From NCBI GenBank assembly GCA_025449115.1, contig JAHLKC010000330.1:1-12992 (forward strand): a stretch of DNA of 12,992 bases. Direction: 5' to 3'. The notes under the pieces were generated by a model. That model searched no databases, had not been told where the DNA came from, and saw only the letters and a list, made by a program, of their open reading frames with translations. Of this stretch, positions 1-8,433 are shown one piece after another. Positions within the stretch are counted from its first letter, which is position 1; every line of letters starts with the position of its first letter. This DNA comes from Chytridium lagenaria. Its lineage: Eukaryota > Chytridiomycota > Chytridiomycetes > Chytridiales > Chytridiaceae. The translations under genes and the position numbers were made by a program.

Positions 1-1332
1 TCACTCGTCTCGTTAGATGACGTTCTTGAAAGCATTATGGACTATCAAGATACCTGTCGTGAAGTGATGATGCGGGCGCCGTGGGAATGGAAGGTTCCTT
101 TCGTGCAGCTGGCTTTTAAGGTTTGGAGAGGTGGGGGGTTGAGGCGGAACGCGGCCTTGACAGTGCTCGATATGTTTGAGACAAGATCGGTATGCACGAA
201 TACTGCTCCTCCAGAGGATATCTTTGGGATGGTAGCAGATATCGGACAATTGTCAATGCATTATCTCGCGACGATCAGCGCGTTACTACAAGTTGACTTG
301 ACTTGGGCTTTTAATGTCACGATTAAAAGGGTGTTTGATATTTGGAATGAAGACGCCCTGTACCTTATCGATATCCGTGGAGTCGACTGGGAGAGGGTTG
401 ATATTCAGCCCTGGATTCAGGTGGCAAAGCAGCACTTACCGTCCTTTATGCAAGCCATCTCGCAGCTTGGAGTACTCCAAGCTCGGCAGTCTGGAATTTT
501 CGGTCCAACTTTCTCCGGCCCTACCGACACGGCGTGTTTGATGAGCTCACTCTCGGAAGCATTAGTTTCGCTATCAAGCCACGACACGGAGAAAGGCAAC
601 TGGGCTGATCCATTCCTAGACGAAAACGGAGATATCGTGGCTCGGTCAAAGTGGTTTCGAGATTTCGTGTTTAACCATCAGATGTCGTTGGGGGATTGGT
701 ACACTGTCTACGCGCTCGTAGATGTTGTGAGGTCGACACCGGGATATCGCAGTGACTGGGAAGCAGCTGGGAAAGCTCTTCTTGATGTCTGTGAGCTTAG
801 CTGGATCGACACCATCCTATCCTCCAAACTTCCACTAAATTTGACCAACTTTATATCCGCTGACTTCATTCACTCGAAAGCCTTCGCTAAAAAGTTCAAG
901 GAAAACCTCTTGACCACAGCCATACGGTTACGTCAGGCAGCTCTCGTTCGATATATAATTCAGCACCCCGCAACACCCAGGTTCTTCAACAGGACACATT
1001 TTCGTGGAGTGGTTTTCTGCATGGAGTCGGAGGATGTGTTGAATGCTGTTGAGGTGATGGAGAAGCGCGGTTTTTATGTGAAAGAGCCCCATTTCATCCT
1101 TGAAGCAGTGATAGCGAAACACGACCCCTGCCTTCTCAAAGTCGTTCTTGGGCTGAAGTCGGTTTCAGATGTCACTGGGTGGTTCTGTGGACGGCGATAC
1201 ATAAAATTGTTTAGACAAAACTCGACATTCGCAATTGGCTTGTTCAATATGCCTCAATTCGCGCATTTGCACGATGACGGTGTTTTCTCTTTCGATGAGC
1301 ATGCATTATTAGAAAGTTTACGGGGGCTGTAA
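1..1332 (+). CDS. Hypothetical helical protein, 5' end outside window
   Basis: This frame is open from the first base of the window, so the true start probably lies upstream; the first internal ATG is at 37 and gives 431 residues. It ends in TAA at 1330-1332. I do not recognise the family. The protein is rich in Leu, Val, Phe and Trp, has mixed charge, and alternates short amphipathic helices, with no signal peptide, clear membrane segment, low complexity or catalytic motif. The last 150 residues read like degenerate helical pairs (for example ALVRYIIQHP, then a loop, then NAVEVMEKRGF), which could be diverged ankyrin-type or other alpha-solenoid repeats, but the ankyrin consensus is absent. 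Codon use is balanced and there is no frameshift over 1.3 kb, which makes this a clean control for its damaged neighbour. It converges on the minus-strand UBA3 gene across a 598-bp spacer. That it is a real gene is well supported; its function is unknown. Confidence 0.83.
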   Translation, partial: SLVSLDDVLESIMDYQDTCREVMMRAPWEWKVPFVQLAFKVWRGGGLRRNAALTVLDMFETRSVCTNTAPPEDIFGMVADIGQLSMHYLATISALLQVDLTWAFNVTIKRVFDIWNEDALYLIDIRGVDWERVDIQPWIQVAKQHLPSFMQAISQLGVLQARQSGIFGPTFSGPTDTACLMSSLSEALVSLSSHDTEKGNWADPFLDENGDIVARSKWFRDFVFNHQMSLGDWYTVYALVDVVRSTPGYRSDWEAAGKALLDVCELSWIDTILSSKLPLNLTNFISADFIHSKAFAKKFKENLLTTAIRLRQAALVRYIIQHPATPRFFNRTHFRGVVFCMESEDVLNAVEVMEKRGFYVKEPHFILEAVIAKHDPCLLKVVLGLKSVSDVTGWFCGRRYIKLFRQNSTFAIGLFNMPQFAHLHDDGVFSFDEHALLESLRGL

Positions 1333-1930
1333 TGAACGCGACAATAGCTGTGCCGATTAAATTGATCATTTTAGTAGTTGTGTCGTCGTAAATACAGAGT
1401 ATGCTCCAAACATAGTAGTCTTTGGGATGACCTGAATTTTCAGATAAATGTCCAGATGGAGTTGTAAGCTTCCCTAAAATGAGATATCATGAAATAGTTC
1501 TGATTGATATTTGATTTGGTGACCAAACGAGGCTAACCCTCTAAGAGAGCGCTTTTTCGTTCGTTTAATGAAATAACCCCTATGGGATCACATTACAAGG
1601 CCAAGCTGCACTCATAAGATGAATCAATACGATTAAATCGAAACGAGCTACGGAACAGGTCGCTTTGAAAGAGTTAATTTTAACATGTAAGTTTGAACAA
1701 AGATTGCGAAAATGACGTTAAGGCGTTTGACCGGATAATGACGTTGTTTGATAAAAAAGTGTCAGAATAGTGACTATTCGAGGACAGAAGGATGTTTTTT
1801 TGTTTTTTGTCTTCCACCTTCCCCTCTTCTTCTCCTGAACGACAACCAAAAATAAGCGTGGTCAAAATGCGTTTTGATATGGATGCAGGTTCCTTTATAT
1901 ACAGTTGTAGGTTTAGCATATACCCACCAA
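1333..1930. other. Convergent intergenic spacer
   Basis: This 598-bp AT-rich stretch lies between the stop of the plus-strand gene and the stop of minus-strand UBA3, so it should hold the two 3' ends. A T-rich stretch near 1794-1808 and AATAAA-like words are present, but I cannot assign polyadenylation sites. I see no coding sequence, RNA gene or notable repeat. The reading frames here are short and have chance composition. Confidence 0.6.
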
Positions 1931-3530
1931 TCACCTTTTAAAAACAACCTGCAAACTCATGCTAATCGGCAACGCATCATCCGTCACAGTCACCCCCTCC
2001 CATCTCCAATCAACTCCCAACTTCTTCAACAAATTCCCTCTTGTCGCCTCTTCCAGCACCTTAGGCGCTGCATATAAAGACTCGTCTTTGCCGTTCTCAA
2101 ACTCGGCTTCTTCAGCTGTACTTCGCGTCGATCCAACAATACGTCGATAAGATCTTGGAGCGTCGCGTTCGACAATGGTGATCTTGAGGGATTCAGAACC
2201 ACAGACTGGCAGTCTTCTTGCGTTGAAGTTCAAAGGTGTAGGTGTAACACCTTGTCGCCGACGTACATCAATAGTTGTTCATGGTACGGGCGCAGTTGGT
2301 GGCAAGCTTGAAGCTTCGTTGGCGCATGAGGCTTCAGAAGAGAGCCATCATGTTGTTAGACATATATAATTCATAGGCCAAAGAAATAGCGAGAGGGCGT
2401 ATAATGTGAAGATCAGAAATAATGTTGGCTTACCTGCCAATACATTTGTGCTAGCAATTGCAGTATAATGTTTTAACAACCCTTGTGTAAGCGTATACGT
2501 CACTCCAGAAATGTTAAACTCTTCGCCCCTTTCCAACGCCTTCTTTAACAACCACCCAATATGTTCAGGTCATCCCATCCACCTTTCTCCGTTCCTCAAC
2601 CGCGGCCACTCCAGAACGGACGCCCACTCAATACAATGTTCAGGCAGACGGGGGTGTTGGCGATAGTGCATATCTACAAAATTAGACACCATGATGTTAA
2701 GGAATCACTCACCGGAAACGTCTTGGTTTGTCTGCATCTCCAACGAGCACTCATAGCAAGCCGTCATCCTTGGTATAATCACCCTCGATTGACCCTAAAC
2801 CCTTCCGTTCCACCATCCACATCGTTTTAACGAAGATGGTCCTCTTCATCGTACATCCCCAACACCGTTGCATTGATCCATCGACGAGCTTCAACCGAAT
2901 CGAGACCGCATAGATGATGGAGAATTGGGAGTAGTATCTTCGTCCTTGTCTTGAATTTGCCGTAGAAAGGGATGACTTTACACCGGGAACGCGGCGGTTG
3001 ATGAATTCGGCGGCGACGACGGCTTTGGGCGACCACATCTTTGAATCTATAATGATATCAGAAGGTTAGATTCTACTGCATGATATGTAAAACTGCAGTT
3101 TGTATGAATGGGTACAGTTGTTGATTATGTCAATTGCTGGATGCAAAAACCGTCGCGATCCCTGCTTGCATGCATGCATGTCTGCAGCCATTCCATAGCA
3201 TTCCACATCATCCACCAGCCTCCCCCCTTTCCTTCAACAACCACCAAAGTAAGCCTGCAAAACATACCTAAACAAAAACTGCCTGTTCAAATTCGAACAT
3301 CAATGGTATCCATATCAATCACATGTATCTCCGAAACCCCGTCAACGCCAGGCATTTCAGTAATTCACAACCAGCCCTCCCGCTCCATCACCAGATCTTG
3401 CAGTCGTCGTGAAGAATTCTTTGACTTCTTCACCGGGTGCGAAACCTTCGGCTGCAAACGGACCCGGACGGTCGAGAAAGGTGTGGATGTGCTTCCAGCG
3501 ATCCGGCCAGTCTATGGTGTCAACGTCCAT
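1931..3530 (-). CDS. UBA3: NEDD8-activating enzyme E1 catalytic subunit, frameshifted as sequenced
   Basis: UBA3 pairs with a ULA1/APPBP1-type subunit to adenylate NEDD8/Rub1, form a Cys thioester and pass it to UBC12 for cullin modification. Exons read 3530-3268, 3046-2713, 2673-2434 and 2331-1931; introns are 221, 39 and 102 bp. Family blocks appear in order but in different frames: WKHIHTFLDRPGPF near the start, a GAGGL nucleotide loop, PKAVVAAEFINRRVPGVK, CGLDSVEARRWINA, a TAC-YEC zinc pair, CTIAN with the catalytic Cys at about 2670-2668, RLPEHCIE, ISGVTYTLTQG, AIASTN, YTYTFE, the second zinc pair in CPVC, and the ubiquitin-fold domain ending MSLQVVFK. Joining them needs about 35 small restorations, nearly all one base in a homopolymer. 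The spliced exons total 1238 bp, and the 37 missing bases I count restore a multiple of three, giving about 424 residues, normal for the family. No conserved residue seems changed otherwise. Family identity is near certain; whether the gene is intact in the organism is open. Confidence 0.92.
3167..3180. repeat. TGCA tetranucleotide run inside UBA3 intron 1
   Basis: About three and a half tandem copies of the self-complementary unit TGCA lie in the long 221-bp first intron of UBA3 (3267-3047). The sequence is palindromic, so it could fold or bind a dimer, but it is short and probably incidental. Confidence 0.5.
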
Positions 3531-4632
3531 GATGGGTTTTTGCAATCATGAAATTTTGCCGAAGTTGATGTTACTTATGGATAGTATCCCTTCACCAGCT
3601 CACTGCACACTACCAGGATGTGAGCGTCATTGCCGTCCGCCTCCATCCTCACTGTCATTGGAGGTCTCGATACGATAATACAAGATGCGCCAAACCCTTA
3701 TTCTCAATCTATCAAACTCAAATTGGCTTACTACTCTTTCATGTTTAACCCCACGACTAACTTTTCCTTCTCATCCATCTCGCCTTAAAATATATACAAA
3801 AGACGATTTAATCGCCTATGCCTAGTGGTCTGCCTGAATTCGGGACTTTTGGGTCCAAGTTATTAATCCTTCTCCATGAGTTCCCAATAGAATGAGCGTC
3901 TCTACCTATAATTTCGAAGAGGCAGCATGAGAAAGTTCAAAGACAGATAGATTTCTAAAAAAACCATTGAAGATTCTTGATAATAGCTTTGGATATACAG
4001 GAACGGTGGAAAAAGCCCATGTGTTTGTCGTATTCTTTTTTTATTTGCAATGGTTTTAGGGATGTGCTAGAGCTTTATCAATTTGACGCGTTGTGAATTA
4101 TTTATTGTGGTGAACGTTTTAAAAATCATGTTAGTAAATGGAGCTAGTTAACAATCTCGTTGTTGTCTATAAATTTGGCATGTGTTGAAAAGACGTACTT
4201 TGATTTTAAGCATTCCGAGTCGGTTGTCCGATCATTATAGGATACGTAGAATATAATGATATTTCCTTTTATGCTGAAATGGAAATTGCCTTCTCTTAAA
4301 TATATGCCGCATGATAGTATGCGAGGGATAAGAATATCTTAAAGCATCTTCAGACCGTTTAAATTCCTGATGGAAGTGAAAGGACGGAGGAAACAATAAT
4401 CGACGACGGACTCCGAGGAGACTTGATGCTGGACAAGACCGGACAAGGTGACACACCTATTAAACGACTAAAGGAAAACCAACTTTCTCACACACCCATC
4501 ATCTTCAACACATTCCCACCTGTTTATTCACCCATTATACGTCCACTTCCTCATCTCCATCCGTCAACACCTCACAATCTCATCTTTTCTATCCACCGCT
4601 CCAATACCCTTTCCATTTTTCCCTCCATCATC
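3531..4632. promoter_or_regulatory. Divergent UBA3/PIF1 intergenic region
   Basis: This 1.1-kb spacer separates two divergent genes and must hold both promoters. Just upstream of the PIF1 start (about 4480-4632) it is strongly C/T-rich with repeated CCAT/CACC words, as in many fungal leaders. The middle (3900-4400) is AT-rich. One ACGCGT word (4086-4091) matches the MCB element bound by the fungal G1/S factor MBF. A single 6-mer in about 1.1 kb has roughly a one-in-four chance of occurring at random, so its role is uncertain. I see no other gene here. Confidence 0.5.
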
Positions 4633-7228
4633 ATGAATGCATCTCAAGCCTCCCTCACAAAGTTCTTTTCACCCTCCATATCCACAGATCAAGCAAAGAA
4701 CAAGGAAGCCGGCTTAAAGACTGGCGCCAGATTCCAACCTTACCCCACAAAAGCACCCCTCAAACCCTCCCCATCGTCTACCCCTCCGTCCTATCCAACT
4801 TCGTTCGCAAAGTCGGCATCCACATCCTCAACCCTGTCACGGAATGGTAGCCATACCTCGAGTGCGTCAGTGAATGGAGGCCACAATGGAACAGTAAAGA
4901 CATTGATGAGCGGAGTGACGTCGACGGGGTTCACCCGATCCATCTCGTCGAGTGGCGGAATGTCGACTGGATATAACCGCGCAGCATCCATGAACACCGC
5001 ATCATCCACAGCCATCACCACAGCTCCCCCAAGGCATTTCAACCCACCCTTAAGCGCAGTATCTTTTGAAAGCCTTCAAAGTCTGTAACCACATCCTCGC
5101 TCTCATTATACTAACGTTTGTAAAGGTAACGCAACCTCAACCTTCTCCGAATCCACAACCAGAAAACTACCTCCCACCTTCAACATCCCCAACCTGCGAC
5201 TTTTTGACGGCAAGAAGACATTCACTGCTCCACCGCCCACATTCGCAAAGACGTCCACGTCGACCACATCAAATGAGAGCGGGAGGTTGATCACTTGGTC
5301 AAAGGAGCAGCAGGAGGTGTTGGATCTGGTGTTGGCGTCTGGGGAGAATATCTTTTATACAGGAAGTGCAGGTACGCCCCCCCCATGCTCGCGGTTGTTG
5401 AATGTTGTAGGAACGGGGAAATCGAGTTTGATGAGAGAGATTATCACACAGTTGAGGAAAAAGTTTGCGAATCGAGAGAGTGTGGCTATCACTGGTACGT
5501 CTCCTCCCCTCCTTTGTGCGTTTCCCTGAACGTTTTTATTAGCACCCACGGGTATCGCTGCAGCAAATATTAACGGATGCACACTCCATTCATTCGCCGC
5601 TTGTGGGATTGCCAACCGTAAGCCCACCCTTTCCCATTCTCTTCTCTAATATTGTTCGTTAGACCCTGCGTCCCAACTTGCTCAAACCATCATGAAGAGT
5701 AAAAAGTCGGTACAGCGATGGAGATCCACCAAGGTGTTGATTATTGATGAAAGTGAGTCTGTGTCTTGGATGACGGGGATATTGATCATGTTAGTTTCGA
5801 TGGTGGAGGGAGCGTTTTTTGATAAGTTGGAGCAGATTGCGAGGATTGTGAGAGGGAGTGAGAGGCCTTTTGGAGGGATTCAGGTGATTTTGATGGATGT
5901 TTGCCGTGGTTCTGATATATTTGAAATTTTAGCTGATTATCAGCGGTGATTTTATGCAGCTTCCACCAGGTGAGTAACTTTCTTTCTGTGTTGTTGTTTC
6001 TCACAGCGGGTTTTTTTTGCAGTAAACAAGAGTAGCGCTATTAATTTTGCGTTTGACGCGAAAAGTTGGGACAAGTGTATTCAGAAAACCGTTATTGTGA
6101 GTCAGAGCTGGAGATTGGATTCGATGTGCTTATTCATGTTTTAGTTGTCGCAAGTGTTTAGACAGAAGGATTCGACTTTTATCAATATTCTTAATGAAGT
6201 GAGGATGGGTAGAATCTCGCCGGCGTCTGAGAAGGTGTTGAGAAGTCTTTGTCGACCTATCAAGACTGAGAGCGGGATCGAGCCTACAGAGCTGTAAGTC
6301 TCTTATTTATTTCCCGTTCATCCTACCGCACTTCCGCATAATCTCACTCCCCCGAACCAGTTTCGCCATGCGCCACCAAGTGGATGAAGCCAACAACCGT
6401 CGACTCCAAAGTCTCCCCGGTCCCATCATCCGTTTTGTCGCTGAAGACAGCGGTGACCCACGACACGTTGATAAGTTCCGGGAGAGTTGTCTTGCGCCGA
6501 CTGTTTTAGAGTTGAAGGAGAATGCGCAGGTGATGTTGATTAAGAATATGGATACGACGTTGGTGAATGGGAGTTTGGGGAGGGTCGTTGGGTTTGATGA
6601 GAGGGGGTGGCCGTTAGTTGATTTTGGAGGGGGGTGGTGCTCATTCAGAAGGATGTTTGGAGTATTGATGGACCTACGGGGGGGACGTTGGCGCAGAGGA
6701 TTCAGGTGGGTGTTTTTTTCTTTTGAACCCCATAGCCCCTCCCTATAAGCCGAAGTTATCTTCGTTTATTATTTAACTTCATCCTGGAAAATTTATAGAT
6801 TCCGCTTGTTCTTGCGTATGCGATGTAAGTTCTTAATTTGTTGTTGCCCTTGTATCGTTTGGGTGTTTATCTTTTCTCATACCCCTTGTTTTCCTACAGG
6901 AGCATTCATAAAAGTCAAGGACAAACCCTCAAATATCTGAAAGTCGATCTCGGCAAGGTCTTTGAAAAGGGTCAAGCCTATGTCGCGCTTTCTAGAGCGA
7001 CTGATCTCGATGGACTTCAGGTAGAGGATTCAATACGACTCAAACCCAATTTTGCTAACTTTTTTTTTTCTTTTATAAGGTGATGAATTTTAGAAAGGAA
7101 GTCGTTATGGCGCATCCTAAGGTATGCCTCTACTTTTTTTTTGGTTGGTGGATACTGAGACAGGTTTTTTTGAATAGGTTGCAGAGTTTCATGGGAAAAT
7201 TGGGTTTACGGCGGATGCGAGACGGTAG
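4633..7228 (+). CDS. PIF1: PIF1-family 5'-3' DNA helicase with N-terminal PIP box
   Basis: PIF1 is an ATP-dependent superfamily 1B 5'-3' helicase acting on G-quadruplexes, telomeres, Okazaki fragments and mitochondrial DNA. Exons: 4633-5080, 5126-5371, 5411-5494, 5543-5617, 5663-5752, 5795-5883, 5933-5969, 6023-6096, 6145-6293, 6361-6705, 6799-6824, 6900-7020, 7080-7121, 7178-7228; introns are 39-93 bp, all GT-AG. The product is about 625 residues. Residues 1-200 are Ser/Thr/Pro-rich and disordered, opening with QASLTKFF, a canonical PCNA-binding box. The core follows: Walker A GSAGTGKS (229-236), TAPTGIAA (259-266), IIDEISM (311-317), the Pif1 signature [11 protein letters not shown]...[15 protein letters not shown] (349-357), QVFRQ (384-388), [15 protein letters not shown] (556-565) and [14 protein letters not shown] (582-595). 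Exon 10 is one base short of phase at a G6 run (6629-6634), where a lost G restores the family sequence. The 4633 start suits the PIP box; an in-frame ATG at 4426 would add 69 residues. Confidence 0.95.
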
Positions 7229-7458
7229 TGGTTGATTATAATTTTTAGAGACGATTTACGCTCACCCATTGCAAGCACTTTGATGAATGTCTATTTACTT
7301 GTTTTATTTTCGGTCATGTTTGTTCTGATAGTAAATATCTGTCCCCTTGTAATTCCTTCCAAGACGCACCCTTTCCGAACAAAAAAACCCTTGTAAATTT
7401 GTCACCTCATTCTGTTGGGGATATAAACCATGTATCCAACACGTTCTTGACCTTCAAC
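7229..7458 (+). promoter_or_regulatory. Spacer with TATA box before the coiled-coil gene
   Basis: This 230-bp gap separates the PIF1 stop from the next start. TATAAA at 7422-7427 lies only 32 bp before the proposed ATG at 7459, so either the leader is extremely short or transcription starts elsewhere. An out-of-frame ATG at 7430 opens a six-codon upstream frame. The gap should also hold the PIF1 3' end. Confidence 0.4.
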
Positions 7459-8433
7459 ATGGCCATGACTTCACATCCACATCACCATCACCATCACCAT
7501 CACCATCGCCATCATCATCAACAGCATCAACAACAAAATCCCACCTCCACCTCCTTTTTCTTCTCAACCCCCTCCGCATCACCCTCCCCCTCTTCACGCC
7601 ATGCATCCACATTCCACTCCAACACCACCCCACACCTCCCCCTCACAACCCCAACCCTCTACGAATCCATGTCAACACGCACCACACACCGTCGCTTCAC
7701 CAAACCCTCCCCGCCCTCTCGACTCGTCACCAACGCCACCAACGTGCGGAAACGAAAATCAACACTTGCAAAGGATCCCATGTTTTGGAAACGGATGGTG
7801 ATGCGTGAGTCGGACCTCTTTGTTTCATATTGGGTAGAACCACCCGTACGGATGCAGGATCCATCCATGTGCGGACACCAGGATGATACGGGTGATGCGT
7901 GTCTGGAGGTGGCGTCGGGTTTGTAGAAGTGGACTCTTTTGTTTTAATACTTGGTAGAAAAACCCGTCCGAATACATGAGCCATTGATATGCGGAAACCA
8001 TGATACGGGTATTGCTGAACGTGATGCGTGTCTGGCGGTGGCGTCAGGTTTGGGTTTTGTGTGAACGTCCGCTTATGTAAAGTAGAATGTGGGTTGGAGC
8101 TATTACGATTACTCGAAGTGTCAGAGGTGGAGCGGGTCACATTATCGCAAACCGTATGTGTTATACGATTTATTTTTTGGTGATTTTTTTCTTTTTAGAT
8201 GGTGGAGTTGCAGGATGCGGTTGATGTGAGAGATCGGATGATTGGGGAACGGAATATGGAGGTGGAGATGTTGAGAAAGGTGGGGATGTTTTTTTGGGGG
8301 GAAGTGCTTATGGTTTTTTTTTTTGGAGTAGAGGGTTGCGGGGTTGATGCGGATGCTTGATGATGTGGCGAGGGAGGCGGCGTTGCAACCGTGGAGGCCT
8401 GCGTCACCCACTTCGCCTTCAAGATGGAGGTGA
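7459..8433 (+). CDS. His/Gln-rich coiled-coil protein with duplicated exon
   Basis: I do not recognise a family. My splice model joins 7459-7804, 7838-7918, 7958-8047, 8086-8153, 8199-8279 and 8332-8433. Every junction is GT-AG, phases match, and the sum is 768 bp, or 255 residues plus stop. Introns are 33, 39, 38, 45 and 52 bp. Residues 1-26 are mostly His and Gln; 27-95 are Ser/Thr/Pro-rich; a basic block with KDPMFWKRMV follows (about 104-113). Exons 2 and 3 encode similar 27-30-residue units, each with a Cys-Gly pair and a DACL-VAS ending. Exons 4-6 form an amphipathic helix with Leu/Val/Ile/Met at heptad spacing (LELLRLLEVSEV, EVEMLRKRVAGLMRML), probably a coiled coil for self-association. 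The last residues are Pro/Ser/Arg/Trp-rich. The 7459 ATG is the first in frame. The model rests on open phases and repeat logic rather than homology; exon 1 alone is safer than the whole. Confidence 0.55.
7805..8047 (+). repeat. Imperfect tandem duplication of an intron-exon unit
   Basis: Two diverged copies lie head to tail: 7805-7918 (33-bp intron plus 81-bp exon) and 7919-8047 (39-bp intron plus 90-bp exon). Matching landmarks are a CTCTTTTG-like block, a GGTAGAA splice-acceptor block, ACCCGT, a GCGGA block, ATGATACGGGT, GATGCGTGTCTGG and GGTGGCGTC. The peptides align as VRMQDPSMCG and VRIHEPLICG, both ending near DACL-VAS, with conservative changes. The third intron also ends TAG followed by AA, so the phase repeats. 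Confidence 0.8.

Noticed and set aside
2561..2830. 89-codon plus-strand frame
   Set aside because: It is antisense to UBA3 exons 2 and 3, which hold the catalytic Cys region.
3280..3300. TTCAAATTCGAAC as a possible tRNA B box
   Set aside because: It does not fit GGTTCGANTCC on either strand, has no A box or acceptor stem at tRNA distance, and lies within UBA3 exon 1.
1931..3530. Calling UBA3 a simple pseudogene
   Set aside because: The damage is only contraction of base runs, with intact splice sites and conserved residues. Sequence error is at least as likely, so it is listed as a gene with breaks.
3108..3551. 147-codon plus-strand frame
   Set aside because: It lies antisense to UBA3 exon 1 and intron 1, uses a non-ATG start region and has no family features. 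The minus strand carries the conserved blocks.
5884..5950. Apparent frameshift in PIF1 between motif II and GDFMQLPP
   Set aside because: It is resolved by an intron at 5884-5932: CAG, then GTGATT to TTTTAG, then CTG. Phase 0 is kept and PFGGIQ joins [13 protein letters not shown].
4633..7228. PIF1-like helicase as part of a Helitron transposon
   Set aside because: There is no Rep/HUH nuclease domain, no CTRR hairpin end that I can see, 13 short introns, and an N-terminal PIP box. It reads as the cellular PIF1 gene.
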